Shown piece after piece: positions 5,873-6,266 of a stretch of DNA of 6,266 nucleotides. The position numbers and the translations under genes were made by a program. Positions within the stretch are counted from its first letter, which is position 1, and each line of letters starts with the position of its first letter. Where the stretch lies: positions 2,930-9,195 of the forward strand of contig JAGTRH010000042.1 of NCBI GenBank assembly GCA_018396795.1, in the 5' to 3' direction. The notes beneath the pieces were generated by a model. It ran no database searches and was not told where the DNA came from. It saw only the letters and a list, made by a program, of their open reading frames with translations. Source of the stretch: Candidatus Bathyarchaeota archaeon (GTDB taxonomy: Archaea > Thermoproteota > Bathyarchaeia > Bathyarchaeales > B26-1).

Positions 5873-5961
5873 TGGGCCCGCCGGGACTCGAACCCGGGAC
5901 TTCCCGCTCTCTACGTATTTCTCCGCAGGCGGGTGTCCTATCCATGCTAGACGACGGGCCC
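5873..5961 (-). tRNA. tRNA-Arg (anticodon GCG) with 14-nt intron
   Basis: The gene spans 89 nt, giving a 75-nt tRNA after splicing. It reads CGC (and probably CGU) arginine codons. Acceptor GGGCCCG (5961-5955) pairs with CGGGCCC (5880-5874), with discriminator A73 at 5873 and no encoded CCA. The D stem is GTCT/GGAC around a 10-nt loop. The anticodon stem is CCCGC (5933-5929) with GCGGG (5907-5903). The variable loop is AAGTC, and the T arm is CCGGG-TTCGAGT-CCCGG. The anticodon loop C32 T33 GCG G37 ... A38 is interrupted after position 37. Acceptor, anticodon and T stems are entirely G-C, which suits a thermophile. The assignment rests on the fold; another anticodon would need a different intron site, and 37/38 is the canonical one. 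It lies directly upstream of map. Confidence 0.9.
5909..5922 (-). other. 14-nt tRNA-Arg intron at position 37/38
   Basis: The intron is AGAAATACGTAGAG. Its CGTAG segment pairs with exon bases C32-G36 (CTGCG; one G-U), leaving a three-base bulge AGA (last two intron bases plus A38) beside the anticodon stem. Cleavage after the second bulge base gives exactly the 3' splice site. The 5' splice site lies in an eight-base loop rather than a second bulge, so this is a reduced bulge-helix-loop substrate. Confidence 0.82.
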
Positions 5962-6093
5962 TATAAATATTGTTTTCAACATCTACGTAAAAACTCTTTC
6001 TTCTGGGGACTCCCCTTTATTTGGTTTGTATAGGCTGAAATGTTGAGCTTTCTAAAATGGCTTAGAATTTTAAGCATTGAAATACTCTGAGAA

Positions 6094-6119
6094 AGGTTTA
6101 AAACATAAATTTTAAACCT
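6094..6119. repeat. Perfect 10-6-10 inverted repeat
   Basis: AGGTTTAAAA (6094-6103) and TTTTAAACCT (6110-6119) are exact inverted copies around CATAAA. The symmetry and size (26 bp) fit a dimeric repressor operator. A TATA-like CTATAAATC overlaps its right edge (6118-6126). It lies about 130 bp before the gene at 6247 and about 135 bp behind the tRNA 5' end. Confidence 0.65.
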
Positions 6120-6197
6120 ATAAATCAAAAATATGATTGGATTTTGCATGGCGATTTAAGTTCTGGGGTGTTTTATCAGCCATAAAAATGCTATCCT

Positions 6198-6209
6198 AAA
6201 CTTTAAGTA
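6198..6209 (+). promoter_or_regulatory. Candidate TATA box for the gene at 6247
   Basis: AAACTTTAAGTA is centred about 43 bases before the ATG at 6247. The predicted start near 6230 would give a leader of about 17 nt carrying the SD-like sequences at 6234-6243. Confidence 0.4.
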
Positions 6210-6246
6210 GAACCAAGGGCTTCAATCTAATTGGGTGTGAGGTTTA

Positions 6247-6266
6247 ATGTCGTTTTATAGATATGT
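6247..6266 (+). CDS. Start of a plus-strand gene, possibly ribosomal protein L15e (partial)
   Basis: Only six full codons (MSFYRY) and the first two bases of the next (GT, so valine) are in the window. The ATG has GAGGT (6239-6243) three bases upstream, and GGTG (6234-6237) nine bases upstream, and a TATA candidate at a fitting distance, so a real start is likely. The peptide resembles the opening of some archaeal L15e proteins (MS-x-Y-x-Y-V/I), but seven residues cannot establish identity. A ribosomal protein would fit the translation genes next to it. Confidence 0.4.

Larger units (their letters stand above)
5962..6246. other. 285-bp region without a recognised gene
   Basis: No convincing reading frame is present on either strand; the longest small frame noticed (ATG at 6040) has 16 codons. 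The region holds the probable tRNA-Arg promoter on the minus strand (possible TATA GTTTTTACG at about 5986-5994), the short dyad GGGGACTCCCC (6005-6015), a near-palindrome GCTTAGAATTTTAAGC (6060-6075), the perfect dyad at 6094-6119, and the TATA and SD of the gene at 6247. No C/D or H/ACA guide RNA could be recognised. Confidence 0.55.

Noticed and set aside
5980..5988. TCTACGTA shared by the tRNA intron and the tRNA upstream region as a repeat or attachment site
   Set aside because: Eight bases with a palindromic core recur easily by chance. There is no integrase gene, no duplicated tRNA 3' end and no element boundary nearby.
6005..6015. GGGGACTCCCC as an intrinsic terminator hairpin
   Set aside because: The loop would be a single base, which cannot form a stable hairpin. 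Archaeal termination relies on T-runs, and only a broken TTTATTT follows.
5788..6033. 81-codon plus-strand frame covering the tRNA and the start of map
   Set aside because: It runs antisense through map and the tRNA-Arg gene, both far better supported, and its peptide (rich in P, G and S where it crosses the tRNA) has no family features.
6040..6090. 16-codon hydrophobic frame (MLSFLKWLRILSIEIL)
   Set aside because: It is too short, lacks an SD and promoter spacing, and lies over near-palindromic AT-rich DNA, so chance is the better explanation.

Overview
The window looks like chromosomal DNA from a thermophilic archaeon of the TACK group (Thermoproteota or Bathyarchaeia-like). The signs are an ESCRT-III/CdvB division protein, archaeal-type cis-prenyltransferase and type II methionine aminopeptidase, a DUF1512 protein (an archaea-only family), TATA-box promoters with short or absent leaders, a 5S rRNA gene standing apart from 16S/23S, and a tRNA split by a very short intron at 37/38. 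Protein-coding DNA is AT-rich, but the 5S and tRNA stems are almost all G-C, which suggests growth at high temperature. The exact lineage is inference.

Layout. Bases 1-522 (minus) encode the N-terminal 174 residues of a CdvB-like protein, whose C-terminus lies outside the window. A 205-bp divergent promoter region with a 24-bp dyad follows. Then come three plus-strand genes: a SAM hydroxide adenosyltransferase (DUF62), a cis-polyprenyl diphosphate synthase (UppS family) and an HD-domain phosphohydrolase. Next is a 5S rRNA gene (3259-3379) with its own TATA box. After it comes a tightly coupled pair: a DUF1512 membrane-anchored protein and a small two-helix membrane protein with a zinc ribbon. 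Converging on that pair, with interlocked stop codons, is methionine aminopeptidase (minus). Its start lies 11 nt behind a tRNA-Arg(GCG) gene that carries a 14-nt intron. The last 300 bp are mostly non-coding, contain a perfect 10-6-10 inverted repeat, and end in the first codons of a plus-strand gene, possibly ribosomal protein L15e.

How the genes fit together. Most are housekeeping: membrane remodelling (CdvB), polyprenyl carrier lipid (UppS), SAM turnover (DUF62), N-terminal methionine removal (MetAP), and translation RNAs (5S, tRNA-Arg). No mobile element, CRISPR array or defence cassette is visible. The least understood parts are the DUF1512/zinc-ribbon pair, the HD protein, and two operator-like dyads. 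The neatest RNA feature is the minimal tRNA intron, whose splice site folds as a reduced bulge-helix-loop, in a gene that probably shares a transcript with map.
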